49,648 nt of DNA. Origin: JAGOTT01 sp964450795 (GTDB lineage Bacteria; Patescibacteriota; Minisyncoccia; Moranbacterales; UBA1568). Shown in pieces: positions 1-8,323 of the stretch. The notes under the pieces were generated by a model. The model made no database searches and was not told the DNA's origin. It saw only the letters and a list, made by a program, of their open reading frames with translations. Made by a program: the position numbers and the translations under genes. The stretch is from NCBI GenBank assembly GCA_964450795.1, contig CAYVDI010000001.1, positions 1 to 49,648 of the forward strand, written 5' to 3'. How positions within the stretch are numbered: position 1 is the first letter of the stretch; every line of letters begins with the position of its first letter.

Positions 1-1295
1 TTCACGGTCGAAGCGACCAGGAACGGCTCTATTCCCATGTCCAAGAGACGAGGAATCGTCGTCGCGGCGTTGTTCGTATGAAGCGTGGAAAGGACGAGGT
101 GTCCCGTCATCGCGAGCTGGATGGCGATTTCGGCGGTCTCCCCGTCACGGATCTCGCCGACAAGAACCACGTTCGGATCCTGACGAAGAATGGAGCGGAG
201 ACCGGTCGCGAACGTAAGACCTGACTTCTGGTTTACTTGGATCTGATTCACCCCTTCCATATCATATTCGACCGGATCCTCGATAGTCATGATATTCACC
301 TCACGCCGATTCAGGAGCTTGAGCACCGCGTACAATGTCGTCGTTTTCCCGCACCCGGTAGGCCCGGTCGAAAGGACGCATCCGTACGGCTTCGCATAGG
401 CGGAGCGGATCTTCTCAAGATCGCCATCGGAAAGCCCCAACGTCTCGAGGGAAAACTGCCTCGACCGTTCGGAGAGGAGGCGAAGCACCGCCTTTTCACC
501 GCCCACAACCGGCACGATAGAAACGCGGACATCGAATGCGCCCGCTTCGCTTTCCGCCTGCAATTTTCCATCCTGAGGAACCGCGTGTTCGTCCATGCGC
601 AGCTTGGCGAGCACCTTGACGCGGGAAACGACCTGAACATGCACGTCTTTCGGCATATCGGCGATTTCCTGCAGAAAACCGTCTATCCGGAACCGGATGA
701 TCGATCGATTCTCTTCGGGTTCGATATGTATATCCGAAGCCTGGTTCTCGTGCGCCGCGCGGATGATCGCGTCGACAAGCTCGATGATCCGCGAATCCGA
801 CGTGGATGAAACGCCGGAAAGAGCCCCGATAAGGACATCCAATGAAAGCGAGATATCCTTGCCGTATGCCGCGAGCTTTCGATCGATATCGCGTTCCGCC
901 GCGAGGAAAACTTTTCCGGTTTTTCCGGTTTTCCGCTCAAGAAAATCGATGATCTCGCGGTTCCCCGGATCGGTAACCGCGATCGAGAACGAATCGATAT
1001 CCCCGGAAAAGACGACGACGCGCTGTTTCCTCGCCACGACTTCCGGCAGAAGCAGGAGCGTTTCCTCGGGAATCACGAGACTCGAGAGATCCACGAACGG
1101 AATACCGAGCATGTCGGCCATCAATCGTCCAAGCTCATCGTCCGCGAGAAACCCGTACCAAAGCACGGATCGGGAAAGAGGTTCGTTCCGTTCCTTCGCG
1201 CGACGCTCTGCCGCAGAGAGTTCTTCCGCCGTCAAAAGACCCGTCTCACGAAGGAGTGCCGCAAGATTCTCATCGGTAATCATGGGAACTGTCAT
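1..1295 (-). CDS. pilB: Type IV pilus assembly / type II secretion ATPase (PilB/GspE family), C-terminus off the left edge
   Basis: Reading from an ATG at 1295, the frame stays open to base 1 (about 431 codons). It encodes an N-terminal GspE/MshE-type domain (about residues 1-130), then the secretion ATPase core: IHIEPEENRSIIRFRIDG-like beta motif, Walker A GPTGCGKTTTLYAVL, the Asp box (TIEDPVEY), Walker B (RQDPNVVLVGEIRD) and His box (LSTLHTN). These mark the hexameric cytoplasmic ATPase that powers pilin polymerisation or type II secretion. The zinc-binding tetracysteine region and C-terminus lie outside the window. The start sits 3 nt after the stop of the response regulator at 1299, so the two are probably co-transcribed. 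No good Shine-Dalgarno is present. PilB rather than GspE is inferred from the surrounding signalling genes. Confidence 0.93.
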   Translation of the reverse strand, partial: MTVPMITDENLAALLRETGLLTAEELSAAERRAKERNEPLSRSVLWYGFLADDELGRLMADMLGIPFVDLSSLVIPEETLLLLPEVVARKQRVVVFSGDIDSFSIAVTDPGNREIIDFLERKTGKTGKVFLAAERDIDRKLAAYGKDISLSLDVLIGALSGVSSTSDSRIIELVDAIIRAAHENQASDIHIEPEENRSIIRFRIDGFLQEIADMPKDVHVQVVSRVKVLAKLRMDEHAVPQDGKLQAESEAGAFDVRVSIVPVVGGEKAVLRLLSERSRQFSLETLGLSDGDLEKIRSAYAKPYGCVLSTGPTGCGKTTTLYAVLKLLNRREVNIMTIEDPVEYDMEGVNQIQVNQKSGLTFATGLRSILRQDPNVVLVGEIRDGETAEIAIQLAMTGHLVLSTLHTNNAATTIPRLLDMGIEPFLVASTV

Positions 1296-1298
1296 AGG

Positions 1299-1682
1299 TT
1301 AGCCGAGGTATCCTTTCACCTTGTCGACCATGTCCTGAAGGGATATATTCGCCTTCACGACATATTCGGTCGCGCCGAGACGCTTCGCTCGCTCGATATC
1401 CTCTTCCTGCGAGAGATTCGAAAGCACGATAATCCGGAGATCAGAGAACGCCGGATCGTTCCGGAAGTCCGCCAGCGTCTCGAATCCGTCCTTTCCGGCC
1501 ATGATGAGATCAAGCAACATGAGGTCCGGTTTCCGCTCCCGGGCCGCCTTCATCGCCTCATCGCCGTTTTTCGCGATCCGGACATCGAATCCCTCTTTGG
1601 TAAATTTCGCTTTGTAAATATTCGAGTAGAACGGATCATCTTCGACAACAAGTACCGACTTTACCGCTGAAGCCTCCGGCAT
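1299..1682 (-). CDS. Stand-alone CheY-like response regulator (RR1)
   Basis: This 127-aa protein is a single receiver domain without an output domain. Visible residues: acidic pocket E14-D15-D16, phospho-acceptor D58 in the LMLLDLIM strand, a Ser (S88) at the usual Thr/Ser switch position, and K110 in YVVKANI. It lies between the histidine kinase (stop at 1705) and pilB (start 1295), and probably takes phosphoryl groups from that kinase to act on the pilus machinery by protein-protein contact. A TATAAT-like hexamer about 12 nt upstream of the ATG could be a weak internal promoter. It is paralogous to the receivers at 4321-4722 and 4898-5281. Confidence 0.95.
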   Translation of the reverse strand: MPEASAVKSVLVVEDDPFYSNIYKAKFTKEGFDVRIAKNGDEAMKAARERKPDLMLLDLIMAGKDGFETLADFRNDPAFSDLRIIVLSNLSQEEDIERAKRLGATEYVVKANISLQDMVDKVKGYLG

Positions 1683-1704
1683 ACGTTTGGATCGATTATA
1701 TTGG

Positions 1705-4275
1705 TTATCGCGTCTTGCATCGTTCGGCAGGAGACTGCTCCGGACCGGATTTCGGGAATTCGATGATGAATGTAGTCCCTTTTCCTTCCGTACTTTCGAA
1801 TCTGACAGTTCCCCCGTCGTCCTCCACGAATGATTTTACCACGGAAAGACCGAGCCCGCTTCCGTCCGTCTCCTTGAGGACCGCATTCGACGCCCGGAAG
1901 AACTTCGAAAAGATCTTTTCGCGATCCGCTTCCGGTATGCCGATACCCGTGTCCGATATCCGGATAAGCACGTCATTACTGGCGTCCTCAAGTGACACGG
2001 TGACCGATCCTCCGACGCGATTGTATTTGATCGCATTCGAAAGGAGGTTTTCCAAGACTTCATAGAAATGCTTCGGAGAAATCATGATCGGAGGAAACGA
2101 TTTCTGATCCGGAAGGACGACGGATACGTTCCGACTCTTCGCATCCGGTGAGAGTGTCTTCGCCACGTTGCGGATGATCGGAAGCACATCGGTCTTTTCC
2201 GGATCTTCGCTGGCACGACGCTGATCGATGCGTGATACGTCGAGGAGGTCATTCACGATGGTGACAAGACGCTGACTGTTCTCATAAAGGTCTTTCACGG
2301 CGGATGCGACCGCTTTCGGGAGTTTCCCGAAATCACCGGCGAGAACCATTTCCATGTTCCACCGCATACTGCCGAGCGGCGTCCGGAGTTGGTGCGCCGC
2401 AACGGAGATAAACCGATCTTTCATCTGGTCGACTTCACGCTTCTCGGTCACATCGCGAAACACGACGACGCACCCGACAACAGAATCGTTGTTGTCGCGA
2501 ATCGGCGATGCCTGACCGGAAAGGTGCACCTTCTTGCTATTATCACTCCAGAGAAAGAGATTTTCCGGAAAATGAATGCTCTTCCCGCTGTCGATAACCG
2601 CTTCCAAAGGACACGGGCATTCTGTCGGCGGATCGGTATCCAGAAAGAATGGGATAGCCTCCTTCGGCTCACGCCCTGAAACCTCGTCGAAAGTCTTCCT
2701 TGTTAGCCGCTCCGCCGCTTCGTTCATGAAAATGAGCTTCCGTTCGCGATCGACCGCGAAGACGCCATCTCCGATGGAGCGGAGAAACCGAAGAATGCCC
2801 TCGGATCGCTCCTTCTCCTCGGCTATCATCTGGTTACGAAGGAGGAGGTTCCGTTCATAATCCCGCTGGGCGGTGATATCGCGTTCGAGCCCGACGAAGA
2901 ATCGTATGTTCTTCTCTTCGTCAAGAATGGGGATGACGCGCGCTTCGGCAAGATACCGTTCTCCCGTCTTCTTCCGATTCGTCAATTCCCCGATGAACGG
3001 AGCCTTGTCCTCCTTGATCGACTTCCAGAACCGTTCATAGAACTCCTTGCCCATCTGCCCGCCCCAGAGCGCCGGCGTCTTCCCGACGATATCCTCCGGA
3101 TCGAATCCGGTCACGCGCTTCACCGCCGGATTCGCATGCAGGATAACCCCGTCCGGGTCGGTGATGACGATATGATCGAAATTGTACTCCACGGCAAGTT
3201 TGAACTTCCGAAGATCATCAGCCTGACTCCTGAGACTGTTCTCCGACGATCTGACCGCTCTAAAAAGGTCGCTCATCGCCGAAGCGAGAGATGAAAGTTC
3301 GTCTCTTCCCGGAAGCGTTATCCTTTCGACGGATAACGATCCATCCGCACCGAGCGCCCTGACTCCATCGGAGAGTTTCACGATCCTCGAAAGAACGATC
3401 CGCTCGAGAAGAACAAGAACCGCGACGGCGAACACGAGACCGAGAATCCCACCGAAAACAGTAAAGAGACGGATACTCTTTAGCCCCTCCTGGAAGATAT
3501 CCCTCGACATCGCGGCCTCGGTCACGAGCACCGGTTCCCCGAAAATATCACGAAGCAGGATATGTCCCATTATCTCGTTTTCGTCGTACGCATCGATGAC
3601 GATCTGTTCTCCTCCGATCAGACGCGTCATGACTTCTTGTTCCATGGAGGGAAGTTCCTCCCCGACGCGATGGAATCGGACGCGGAGATGGGTCAGACTG
3701 GAAATATCGTTTACTAATTTCTCATCCAGGAATCGTCCGAAGACTATCGAACCACGGATCGGTCCCTCGCCTTCGCTCGTGACGATCGGGCGCGCAGCAA
3801 AGAGAAACGGCCCGCCCGGGAGCATGAGGACTCCGCTATGAGAGTCGCTTGGGTCGTTGAAACTCAGAAGATCCGGATGTTCTCCGAACACGGCTTCCAG
3901 CCCGCCAGGCAGTGGGCCCAAATCGCGCGTGCTTCCTATGACCAGGCGCTTTTCGGAATCAAAAAAGAGCATGCTGTCTATCTTGAGCAGCTCCAGAGCC
4001 TGCGCCGTAAGGTTTGAGGCGACGTACTCGGAATCATGGGTATTGATGAACTCGTAGGTATCGTCCCACTGCGACCAATCGGAAAGTTTCGTATTGATCT
4101 CATCGATATTGTTCCGGAGCGCACTTTCGACACGGAACGTGTTTTCTCTCACATGACCGGATTCGACATCAAGGAATCCTCGGAGAACGGTCTTCGACAC
4201 GACAACGTAGGCAAGCGGAATCAGGAGAATTCCGAATATCCCGAGCACGAGAAAGACCTTCAATCGAATACCCAT
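1705..4275 (-). CDS. Membrane sensor histidine kinase: CHASE4-HAMP-PAS-PAS-HisKA-HATPase
   Basis: This 856-aa hybrid-free sensor kinase starts with a transmembrane helix (about 7-29). A periplasmic CHASE4-type sensor follows (about 30-265; DWSQWDDTYEF is the typical motif), then a second membrane helix (about 270-292), HAMP and two PAS/PAC domains (about 355-480 and 495-620). The kinase core has an H-box FISVAAHQLRTPLGSMRW, an N-box ENLLSNAIKYN, and G-boxes DTGIGIP and GSGLGLSVVK. It should autophosphorylate on the H-box His in response to an extracellular ligand plus cytoplasmic cues. No receiver is fused to it, which fits the three separate receivers next door. An extended -10 lies at 4304-4312. 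Confidence 0.95.
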   Translation of the reverse strand: MGIRLKVFLVLGIFGILLIPLAYVVVSKTVLRGFLDVESGHVRENTFRVESALRNNIDEINTKLSDWSQWDDTYEFINTHDSEYVASNLTAQALELLKIDSMLFFDSEKRLVIGSTRDLGPLPGGLEAVFGEHPDLLSFNDPSDSHSGVLMLPGGPFLFAARPIVTSEGEGPIRGSIVFGRFLDEKLVNDISSLTHLRVRFHRVGEELPSMEQEVMTRLIGGEQIVIDAYDENEIMGHILLRDIFGEPVLVTEAAMSRDIFQEGLKSIRLFTVFGGILGLVFAVAVLVLLERIVLSRIVKLSDGVRALGADGSLSVERITLPGRDELSSLASAMSDLFRAVRSSENSLRSQADDLRKFKLAVEYNFDHIVITDPDGVILHANPAVKRVTGFDPEDIVGKTPALWGGQMGKEFYERFWKSIKEDKAPFIGELTNRKKTGERYLAEARVIPILDEEKNIRFFVGLERDITAQRDYERNLLLRNQMIAEEKERSEGILRFLRSIGDGVFAVDRERKLIFMNEAAERLTRKTFDEVSGREPKEAIPFFLDTDPPTECPCPLEAVIDSGKSIHFPENLFLWSDNSKKVHLSGQASPIRDNNDSVVGCVVVFRDVTEKREVDQMKDRFISVAAHQLRTPLGSMRWNMEMVLAGDFGKLPKAVASAVKDLYENSQRLVTIVNDLLDVSRIDQRRASEDPEKTDVLPIIRNVAKTLSPDAKSRNVSVVLPDQKSFPPIMISPKHFYEVLENLLSNAIKYNRVGGSVTVSLEDASNDVLIRISDTGIGIPEADREKIFSKFFRASNAVLKETDGSGLGLSVVKSFVEDDGGTVRFESTEGKGTTFIIEFPKSGPEQSPAERCKTR

Positions 4276-4303
4276 ATGAAAGAATCGCTAGTTTTTTTGA
4301 CTC

Positions 4304-4312
4304 AGTATACCA
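4304..4312 (-). promoter_or_regulatory. Extended -10 promoter upstream of the histidine kinase
   Basis: The minus strand reads TGGTATACT, an extended -10 (TGn-TATACT), 28 nt before the kinase ATG at 4275. No convincing -35 is seen. It separates the kinase from the receiver ending at 4321, so the kinase may have its own transcript. Confidence 0.5.
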
Positions 4313-4320
4313 CGACACGA

Positions 4321-4722
4321 TCAGTTCGATACCACGGACGCTCCGGCGATATACTCTCGCGCCTTTTTCGCAAGATCCTGCACCGAAAGGTTCGACTTCA
4401 CGAGATAATCCATCGCACCGAGCGACTTCGCCCAATTCTTCTCCTCGTCCTGAGAAAGATTCGAGAGCATCACGACTTTGATGCCACGGAGTTTCGTGTC
4501 GGCGCGCATTTCCCGGAGCGTCTCAAGTCCGTCCTTGACCGGCATGAGGATATCGAGAAACACGAGATCAGGCTCACGCTCGCGCATCATGGACAGTGCC
4601 TCCTCGCCGTTTTTCGCCACTCGGACATCGTATCCCTCCATTGAGAGCTTCTTTTCGTAGATCATCGATATGAATTCGTCGTCCTCGACGATGAGCACGC
4701 TGCTTTTTGTTTCTCCGGCCAT
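4321..4722 (-). CDS. Stand-alone CheY-like response regulator (RR2)
   Basis: A 133-aa single receiver domain. It has the acidic triad VEDDEF near residue 15, the phospho-acceptor Asp in LVFLDILMP, the Ser switch in VMLSNLSQDEE and the conserved Lys in DYLVKSN. I chose the ATG at 4722 because an AAGAAG purine run lies 7 nt upstream; the frame is open to 4785, but the extra N-terminal residues (MIPIRFRRL) do not look like receiver sequence. It lies between the histidine kinase and RR3 and shares the LSMEGY and MMREERPDL-type motifs with RR3, so they are recent paralogues. It is likely a phosphorelay partner of the adjacent kinase. Confidence 0.93.
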   Translation of the reverse strand: MAGETKSSVLIVEDDEFISMIYEKKLSMEGYDVRVAKNGEEALSMMREREPDLVFLDILMPVKDGLETLREMRADTKLRGIKVVMLSNLSQDEEKNWAKSLGAMDYLVKSNLSVQDLAKKAREYIAGASVVSN

Positions 4723-4897
4723 AATCATTCTTCTTTGCGATGATATTTTACGTTTACAGAGACGACGGAAACGGATCGGTATCAATCGGCGCCGATTTGG
4801 ATTTTCGAAGATGTTTCGGCTTTTATGCGGATCTAAACAGCAAAAGAATGCCCCCGAAAGAAAAGATCAGACATACCCAATCCCCCTCAAAAAAACA

Positions 4898-5281
4898 TCA
4901 CGAAGCGAGATACCCCGCTATTTTCACCGCCAGATCCGAAATGGAGATGTTCGCCTTGACGATGTAATCGATCGCGCCCAATTCCCGCGTCTGCGCCATC
5001 TCCTTGTCATCGGAGAGATTCGAGACGACCACGACGCGGATATCCCGAAGTTTCTCGTCCGCACGCATCTGCCGGAGTACTTCGAACCCGTCCATGACCG
5101 GCATGATGATGTCGAGAAGCACCAGATCCGGTCGTTCCTCGCGCATCATGGACAAGGCCTTCTCTCCATTCTCCGCCACACGCGTGCCATAACCCTCCAT
5201 CGAAAGCTTTTTCGCGTAGATCGCAGAAATGAACTCATCATCCTCGACAACAAGCAGTTTTCCTTTCATTCCTTCGCTCAT
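4898..5281 (-). CDS. Stand-alone CheY-like response regulator (RR3)
   Basis: A 127-aa receiver with VVEDDEF acidic residues, an Asp in LVLLDIIMP, a Ser in VVVSNLSDDKE and a Lys in DYIVKAN, so all phosphotransfer residues are present. It follows the LytR_C-type gene by 24 nt and precedes RR2 by 175 nt; I see no clear gene, promoter or terminator in that spacer. It is strongly similar to RR2 and less so to RR1, suggesting a tandem duplication that lets one kinase feed several targets. Confidence 0.94.
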   Translation of the reverse strand: MSEGMKGKLLVVEDDEFISAIYAKKLSMEGYGTRVAENGEKALSMMREERPDLVLLDIIMPVMDGFEVLRQMRADEKLRDIRVVVVSNLSDDKEMAQTRELGAIDYIVKANISISDLAVKIAGYLAS

Positions 5282-5305
5282 ACGCCCGTTCTTGAATGAT
5301 GCCCG

Positions 5306-5866
5306 CTATTTCCCGAGAATGACGACTACCGACTTCGCGCCCGTCTCCTTCCGTTTCGGATCTGCCAAGGAAATCGTCGCCTTCGGATAACTCTTCACGA
5401 CGTTCGAAAGGACGACCTTCGCGGCGGATTCGTTTCCTTCCTGATAGAACACGGTCACACCGGAATAATCCCCATCGGCATTCCCCGCCGTCACACCGAC
5501 ATACCCCGCTTTGTTAAGAGAATCCGCAAGCACTCCTGCCGCACCCTTCGCTCCACCACCGTTCAAGACCACGACTTTGATCTCCTTCTGATCTACAACC
5601 GGTGCTGATTCCTCTTGTTTTTCCTTTATTTCAGGTGAAACCGGATCCGATTTGACTTCGGGCTCCTCCGATACGGTCATTCGGATATCGGCTATGGACG
5701 CCCTGCTTCCGGAACGATTCTCATAAGCGCGATACCCGAGAAACGCGACGAACCCGAGCATCAGCATCATACCGAGCATCAGCACGACAACCACAAGACG
5801 TCCGCGCAACTCATCGCTGGATGCGCTTGTTTCCGGTCGGCCGCCTTTCTCCTCCTCGATTTCCAT
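5306..5866 (-). CDS. Membrane-anchored LytR C-terminal (LytR_C) domain protein
   Basis: From an ATG at 5866 this is a 186-aa protein. It has a short cytoplasmic acidic N-terminus (MEIEEEKGG), one transmembrane helix rich in Val/Leu/Met (about residues 22-45), an acidic linker, and a C-terminal domain of about 90 aa. That domain begins IKVVVLNGGGAKGAAGVL, the pattern of LytR_C domains (VxVLNGtgxxGxA). Such domains sit outside the cell and are linked to wall-polymer metabolism, but the function here is unknown. The frame extends to 5947, but an extended -10 inside that stretch (5892-5900) supports the internal start. It is the first gene of the signalling cluster. Confidence 0.8.
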   Translation of the reverse strand: MEIEEEKGGRPETSASSDELRGRLVVVVLMLGMMLMLGFVAFLGYRAYENRSGSRASIADIRMTVSEEPEVKSDPVSPEIKEKQEESAPVVDQKEIKVVVLNGGGAKGAAGVLADSLNKAGYVGVTAGNADGDYSGVTVFYQEGNESAAKVVLSNVVKSYPKATISLADPKRKETGAKSVVVILGK

Positions 5867-5891
5867 ATCGGAAGTGAAATATTCCGAAAGA

Positions 5892-5900
5892 ATTATACCA
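5892..5900 (-). promoter_or_regulatory. Extended -10 promoter of the LytR_C / receiver cluster
   Basis: The minus strand reads TGGTATAAT, a perfect extended -10, ending 26 nt before the ATG at 5866. There is no good -35. It implies a short untranslated leader of about 20 nt. Confidence 0.65.
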
Positions 5901-5950
5901 TGAAAAGAAGCGGCGATGCGAAAACTTGTTCCCATCACCGCATACATCCG

Positions 5951-6319
5951 CTATTTTTCGATCGAGTCACGCTTCCTCGGATGCACCGTCCCCGGAGCAT
6001 GCTCCGGAGGCGCGTAAATCGTGTAGAGTTTCAACCTCGCTTCAGGAGAAGCGTTCACGACATTATGCTTTATTCCCGCAGGAATGATGACCGCATCACC
6101 GTCACCGACCCGATGCGGCTCCCCATCGAGGATGACCTGCCCCTCGCCCTCCTCGAACCTTATGAATTGGTCGTGCTCGGCGTGGATTTCCTCTCCGATT
6201 TCGTCCCCCGGCTCAAGCGACATGACGACCAGCTGCAGATTCGGCCCGGTATAGAGTACTTCCCGGTAATTCTCGTTCTGGAGCGTCTTTTTCTCTATGT
6301 TATCGACATATCCCTTCAT
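5951..6319 (-). CDS. Small single-domain cupin protein
   Basis: A 122-aa protein from an ATG at 6319. It is one conserved beta-barrel cupin: motif 1 around GDEIGEEIHAEHDQFIRFEEG (metal ligands His, His, Glu) and motif 2 around GDAVIIPAGIKHNVVN (final His ligand). This type resembles mannose-6-phosphate-isomerase-like cupins or small metal-binding stress proteins; the substrate cannot be told from the sequence. It starts 46 nt after yvcK ends and is probably on the same transcript. Confidence 0.88.
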   Translation of the reverse strand: MKGYVDNIEKKTLQNENYREVLYTGPNLQLVVMSLEPGDEIGEEIHAEHDQFIRFEEGEGQVILDGEPHRVGDGDAVIIPAGIKHNVVNASPEARLKLYTIYAPPEHAPGTVHPRKRDSIEK

Positions 6320-6365
6320 ACGGTTTTCGATTACTGACACCAGTCTACTCCTTCTCCCGGAGAAA

Positions 6366-7403
6366 TCAATCAATGCTCCGTATGACCTTCGCATTCTCTT
6401 TCGATTCAAGAAGAAACATGATCGCGCGAGCAAGCCGTTCCGAATCATGGCGGATAAAGGCTCTCATATGGGATATCCGATCGCTTTTGTCCTTCTTCGG
6501 CGGAATCCGCGAAACGACGTCCGCGCGCACGAGACGATATGTCCGTTCTCCGCTCCCCTCCGGGTCAAATCCGACGATAACGCCTTTCCCTTCGCTCCGC
6601 TCGTATTTCCGAACGAGCGCGGGATCCGACCGCCGCGCGTTCCAGATGACCGCGCTCACCCGTCCCTTTCCGATATACCGTTCGATCTCCCGCACATATG
6701 CATCGACGTCCCATCCGAGCGTATGACCGGCCTTGTTTGTCAAATTCGCGACATACACGACATCGGCGTCCGAGTCTTGTATAGCTTTCGCGAAATCCCT
6801 GATGACGAGATTCGGAAGAAGGCTGCAATACAGGTTTCCGGGGCCGATGACGATCATGTCCGCCTGCCTCACCCGGGAGACCGCCTTCGCATAGGCGCCA
6901 ACCTTTCCGGAAAAACCGAATTTTTCGATGCCGCACGACTGCAACTCCCGGCTCTGATTGATCTCATTTTCCCCACGAAGGACATTCCCGTCCGCAAGCC
7001 GAAGAATGAGCGAAGCGTTCTGCTCCGTCACCGGAATCACCTCGCCCCGGACATTCAGGATGTCCATGGCCTCCTCAACGCCGGATGCGAAGCTTCCGTT
7101 CACTTTCTCAAGCGCGGAAAGGAATATGTTTCCGAAGCTGTGCCCAGCAAGTCCTCCCTCGTCGAACCGGTAATTCATGAGTTCACGGAGCCGTTCGGAC
7201 GATTCCGAAAGCGCCACCAGGCACTGCCGGACATCGCCGGGAGGCAGGACGCCGAGTTCGTCACGCAGGACACCGGTCGATCCGCCATCATCCGCCATCG
7301 AAACGACAGCCGAAAGATCGACCGAAAACCGCTTCAACCCGGAAAGAAGCGTGAAGCTTCCCGTCCCGCCTCCGACCGTCACGATCCGTTTTCGCTTTTC
7401 CAT
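6366..7403 (-). CDS. yvcK: YvcK/CofD-like gluconeogenesis factor (UPF0052)
   Basis: A 345-aa protein starting MEKRKRIVTVGGGTGSF at 7403. The glycine-rich nucleotide-binding motif VTVGGGTGS, the SMADDGGSTGVLRDELG block and the IGPGNLYCSLLPNL motif are diagnostic for the YvcK/CofD-like family, and the length is normal. YvcK binds UDP-sugars and in Firmicutes and Actinobacteria coordinates carbon flow with peptidoglycan synthesis and cell shape. The CofD transferase role is unlikely without F420 genes nearby. A well-formed promoter lies at 7429-7457. Confidence 0.95.
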   Translation of the reverse strand: MEKRKRIVTVGGGTGSFTLLSGLKRFSVDLSAVVSMADDGGSTGVLRDELGVLPPGDVRQCLVALSESSERLRELMNYRFDEGGLAGHSFGNIFLSALEKVNGSFASGVEEAMDILNVRGEVIPVTEQNASLILRLADGNVLRGENEINQSRELQSCGIEKFGFSGKVGAYAKAVSRVRQADMIVIGPGNLYCSLLPNLVIRDFAKAIQDSDADVVYVANLTNKAGHTLGWDVDAYVREIERYIGKGRVSAVIWNARRSDPALVRKYERSEGKGVIVGFDPEGSGERTYRLVRADVVSRIPPKKDKSDRISHMRAFIRHDSERLARAIMFLLESKENAKVIRSID

Positions 7404-7428
7404 ACGGATACATATGAATGGTCCTACT

Positions 7429-7457
7429 ACTCTATTTCGATGTCGCTCCCTCGTCAA
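7429..7457 (-). promoter_or_regulatory. Sigma70-type promoter of yvcK
   Basis: Minus strand TTGACG (7452-7457), 17-bp spacer, TAGAGT (7429-7434). It lies 26 nt before the yvcK ATG, back to back with the promoter of the RRM gene. Confidence 0.6.
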
Positions 7458-7495
7458 TACTCCGATTTCAATCCGCCATCGAGCGCCGGAAATGC

Positions 7496-7524
7496 TTGCT
7501 TTTTCCTTTTATTCCTGCTACAAT
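7496..7524 (+). promoter_or_regulatory. Promoter of the RRM RNA-binding protein gene
   Basis: TTGCTT (7496-7501), 17-bp spacer, TACAAT (7519-7524) preceded by TGC, which makes it an extended -10. The start codon is about 120 nt downstream of the predicted transcript start, so the mRNA has a long T- and C-rich 5' leader, as in cold-shock-type RNA-binding protein genes. Confidence 0.6.
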
Positions 7525-7650
7525 GCCAGTGTAAGTTTTCTTTTTGGTTTTTCTTTTCCCTCACCGGAAAGAGTCGCGCCGGATCACTGCGAGACGGAAA
7601 CGCGCCAGAAGAAGGTCGTCTTACGCGTAAGCAGGATTCGTTTCGCAATT

Positions 7651-7941
7651 ATGGCCAAGAAGCTTTACATCGGGAATCTCTCGTACAGCACGACGAACGA
7701 GAGTCTCCAGGCCGCTTTCGAGCAGGCCGGTCCCGTGTCGTCCGCGAACGTCATCATGGACAAAATGACCGGCCGCTCACGCGGTTTCGGATTTGTCGAG
7801 ATGGCCGAGGACGCCGACGCCGAAAAGGCGATCGCGATGTGGAACGGGAAGGAACTCGACGGACGCGCCCTCGTGGTAAACGAGGCTCGCCCGATGGAGG
7901 AACGCCCACCGCGTCAGGACAACGGCGGAAGCCGCTGGTAA
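7651..7941 (+). CDS. Single-RRM RNA-binding protein
   Basis: A 96-aa protein containing one RNA recognition motif: RNP2 KLYIGNLSY near the N-terminus and RNP1 RGFGFVEM about residue 50, followed by a short basic Gly/Arg tail. Bacterial RRM proteins of this size (cyanobacterial Rbp type) bind single-stranded RNA and often respond to cold. No Shine-Dalgarno precedes the ATG. The gene is monocistronic between its own promoter and a strong terminator at 7962-7989. A longer in-frame extension upstream is not supported because it would cross the promoter. Confidence 0.95.
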   Translation: MAKKLYIGNLSYSTTNESLQAAFEQAGPVSSANVIMDKMTGRSRGFGFVEMAEDADAEKAIAMWNGKELDGRALVVNEARPMEERPPRQDNGGSRW

Positions 7942-7961
7942 TTCCCGTCACAAGGAATACG

Positions 7962-7989
7962 AAAACTCCCTTCACAGGGAGTTTTTTCT
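7962..7989 (+). terminator. Rho-independent terminator (bidirectional)
   Basis: Hairpin AACTCCC-TTCACA-GGGAGTT followed by a T-run; A-rich on the other side, so it can also end minus-strand transcripts arriving from tRNA-Ser and its tail repeats. Confidence 0.85.
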
Positions 7990-7993
7990 TTGG

Positions 7994-8323
7994 CGGAAGA
8001 GGCGGGATTCCCCTCCGGGCCGGTGATTTTTCCTTTCAGGGAAAAATNNNNNNNNNNNNNNNNNNNNNNNNNNNNNNNNNNNNNNNNNNNNNNNNNNNNN
8101 NNNNNNNNNNNNNNNNNNNNNNNNNNNNNNNNNNNNNNNNNNNNNNNTTTGCTTCCTCCTCTTTCCTCACTCGCTTCGTTCGTTGCGGAAGAGGCGGGAT
8201 TCCCCTCCGGGCCGGTGATTTTTCCTTTCAGGGAAAAATCCCTTCTCATCCCGACGGAAGCAAAGCAGTTTGCTTCCTCCTCTTTCCTCACTCGCTTCGT
8301 TCGTTGCGGAAGAGGCGGGATTC
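7994..8323 (-). repeat. Tandem repeats of the tRNA-Ser 3' tail (about 121-bp unit), interrupted by an assembly gap
   Basis: The 17 bases CGGAAGAGGCGGGATTC, which are the last 17 nt of the tRNA-Ser gene seen on the plus strand, occur at 8307-8323 (in the tRNA), 8186-8202 and 7994-8010. The first two are exactly 121 bp apart, and the whole intervening sequence recurs: 8148-8202 matches 8269-8323, and 7994-8047 matches 8186-8239. Each unit contains the tRNA tail, an inverted repeat GGAAGCAAA/TTTGCTTCC, and a near-perfect hairpin GATTTTTCC...GGAAAAATC. Seen on the minus strand, tRNA-Ser is followed by at least two tail units ending at the terminator at 7962. Arithmetic on the unit shows that the true gap length should be 29 + 121k bp. 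Confidence 0.9.
8048..8147. other. Assembly gap (100 N) inside the tRNA-tail repeat
   Basis: Exactly 100 N, a scaffolder placeholder. Both edges lie inside the tandem repeat, which explains why assembly failed here. Copy number is therefore unknown. Confidence 0.99.

Noticed and set aside
7994..8323. attL/attR of an integrated element at tRNA-Ser
   Set aside because: Tail copies are only 121 bp apart in perfect tandem with no integrase or cargo; a tandem-repeat process fits better than prophage integration. An ancient excision cannot be fully excluded for the single tRNA-Gly copy.
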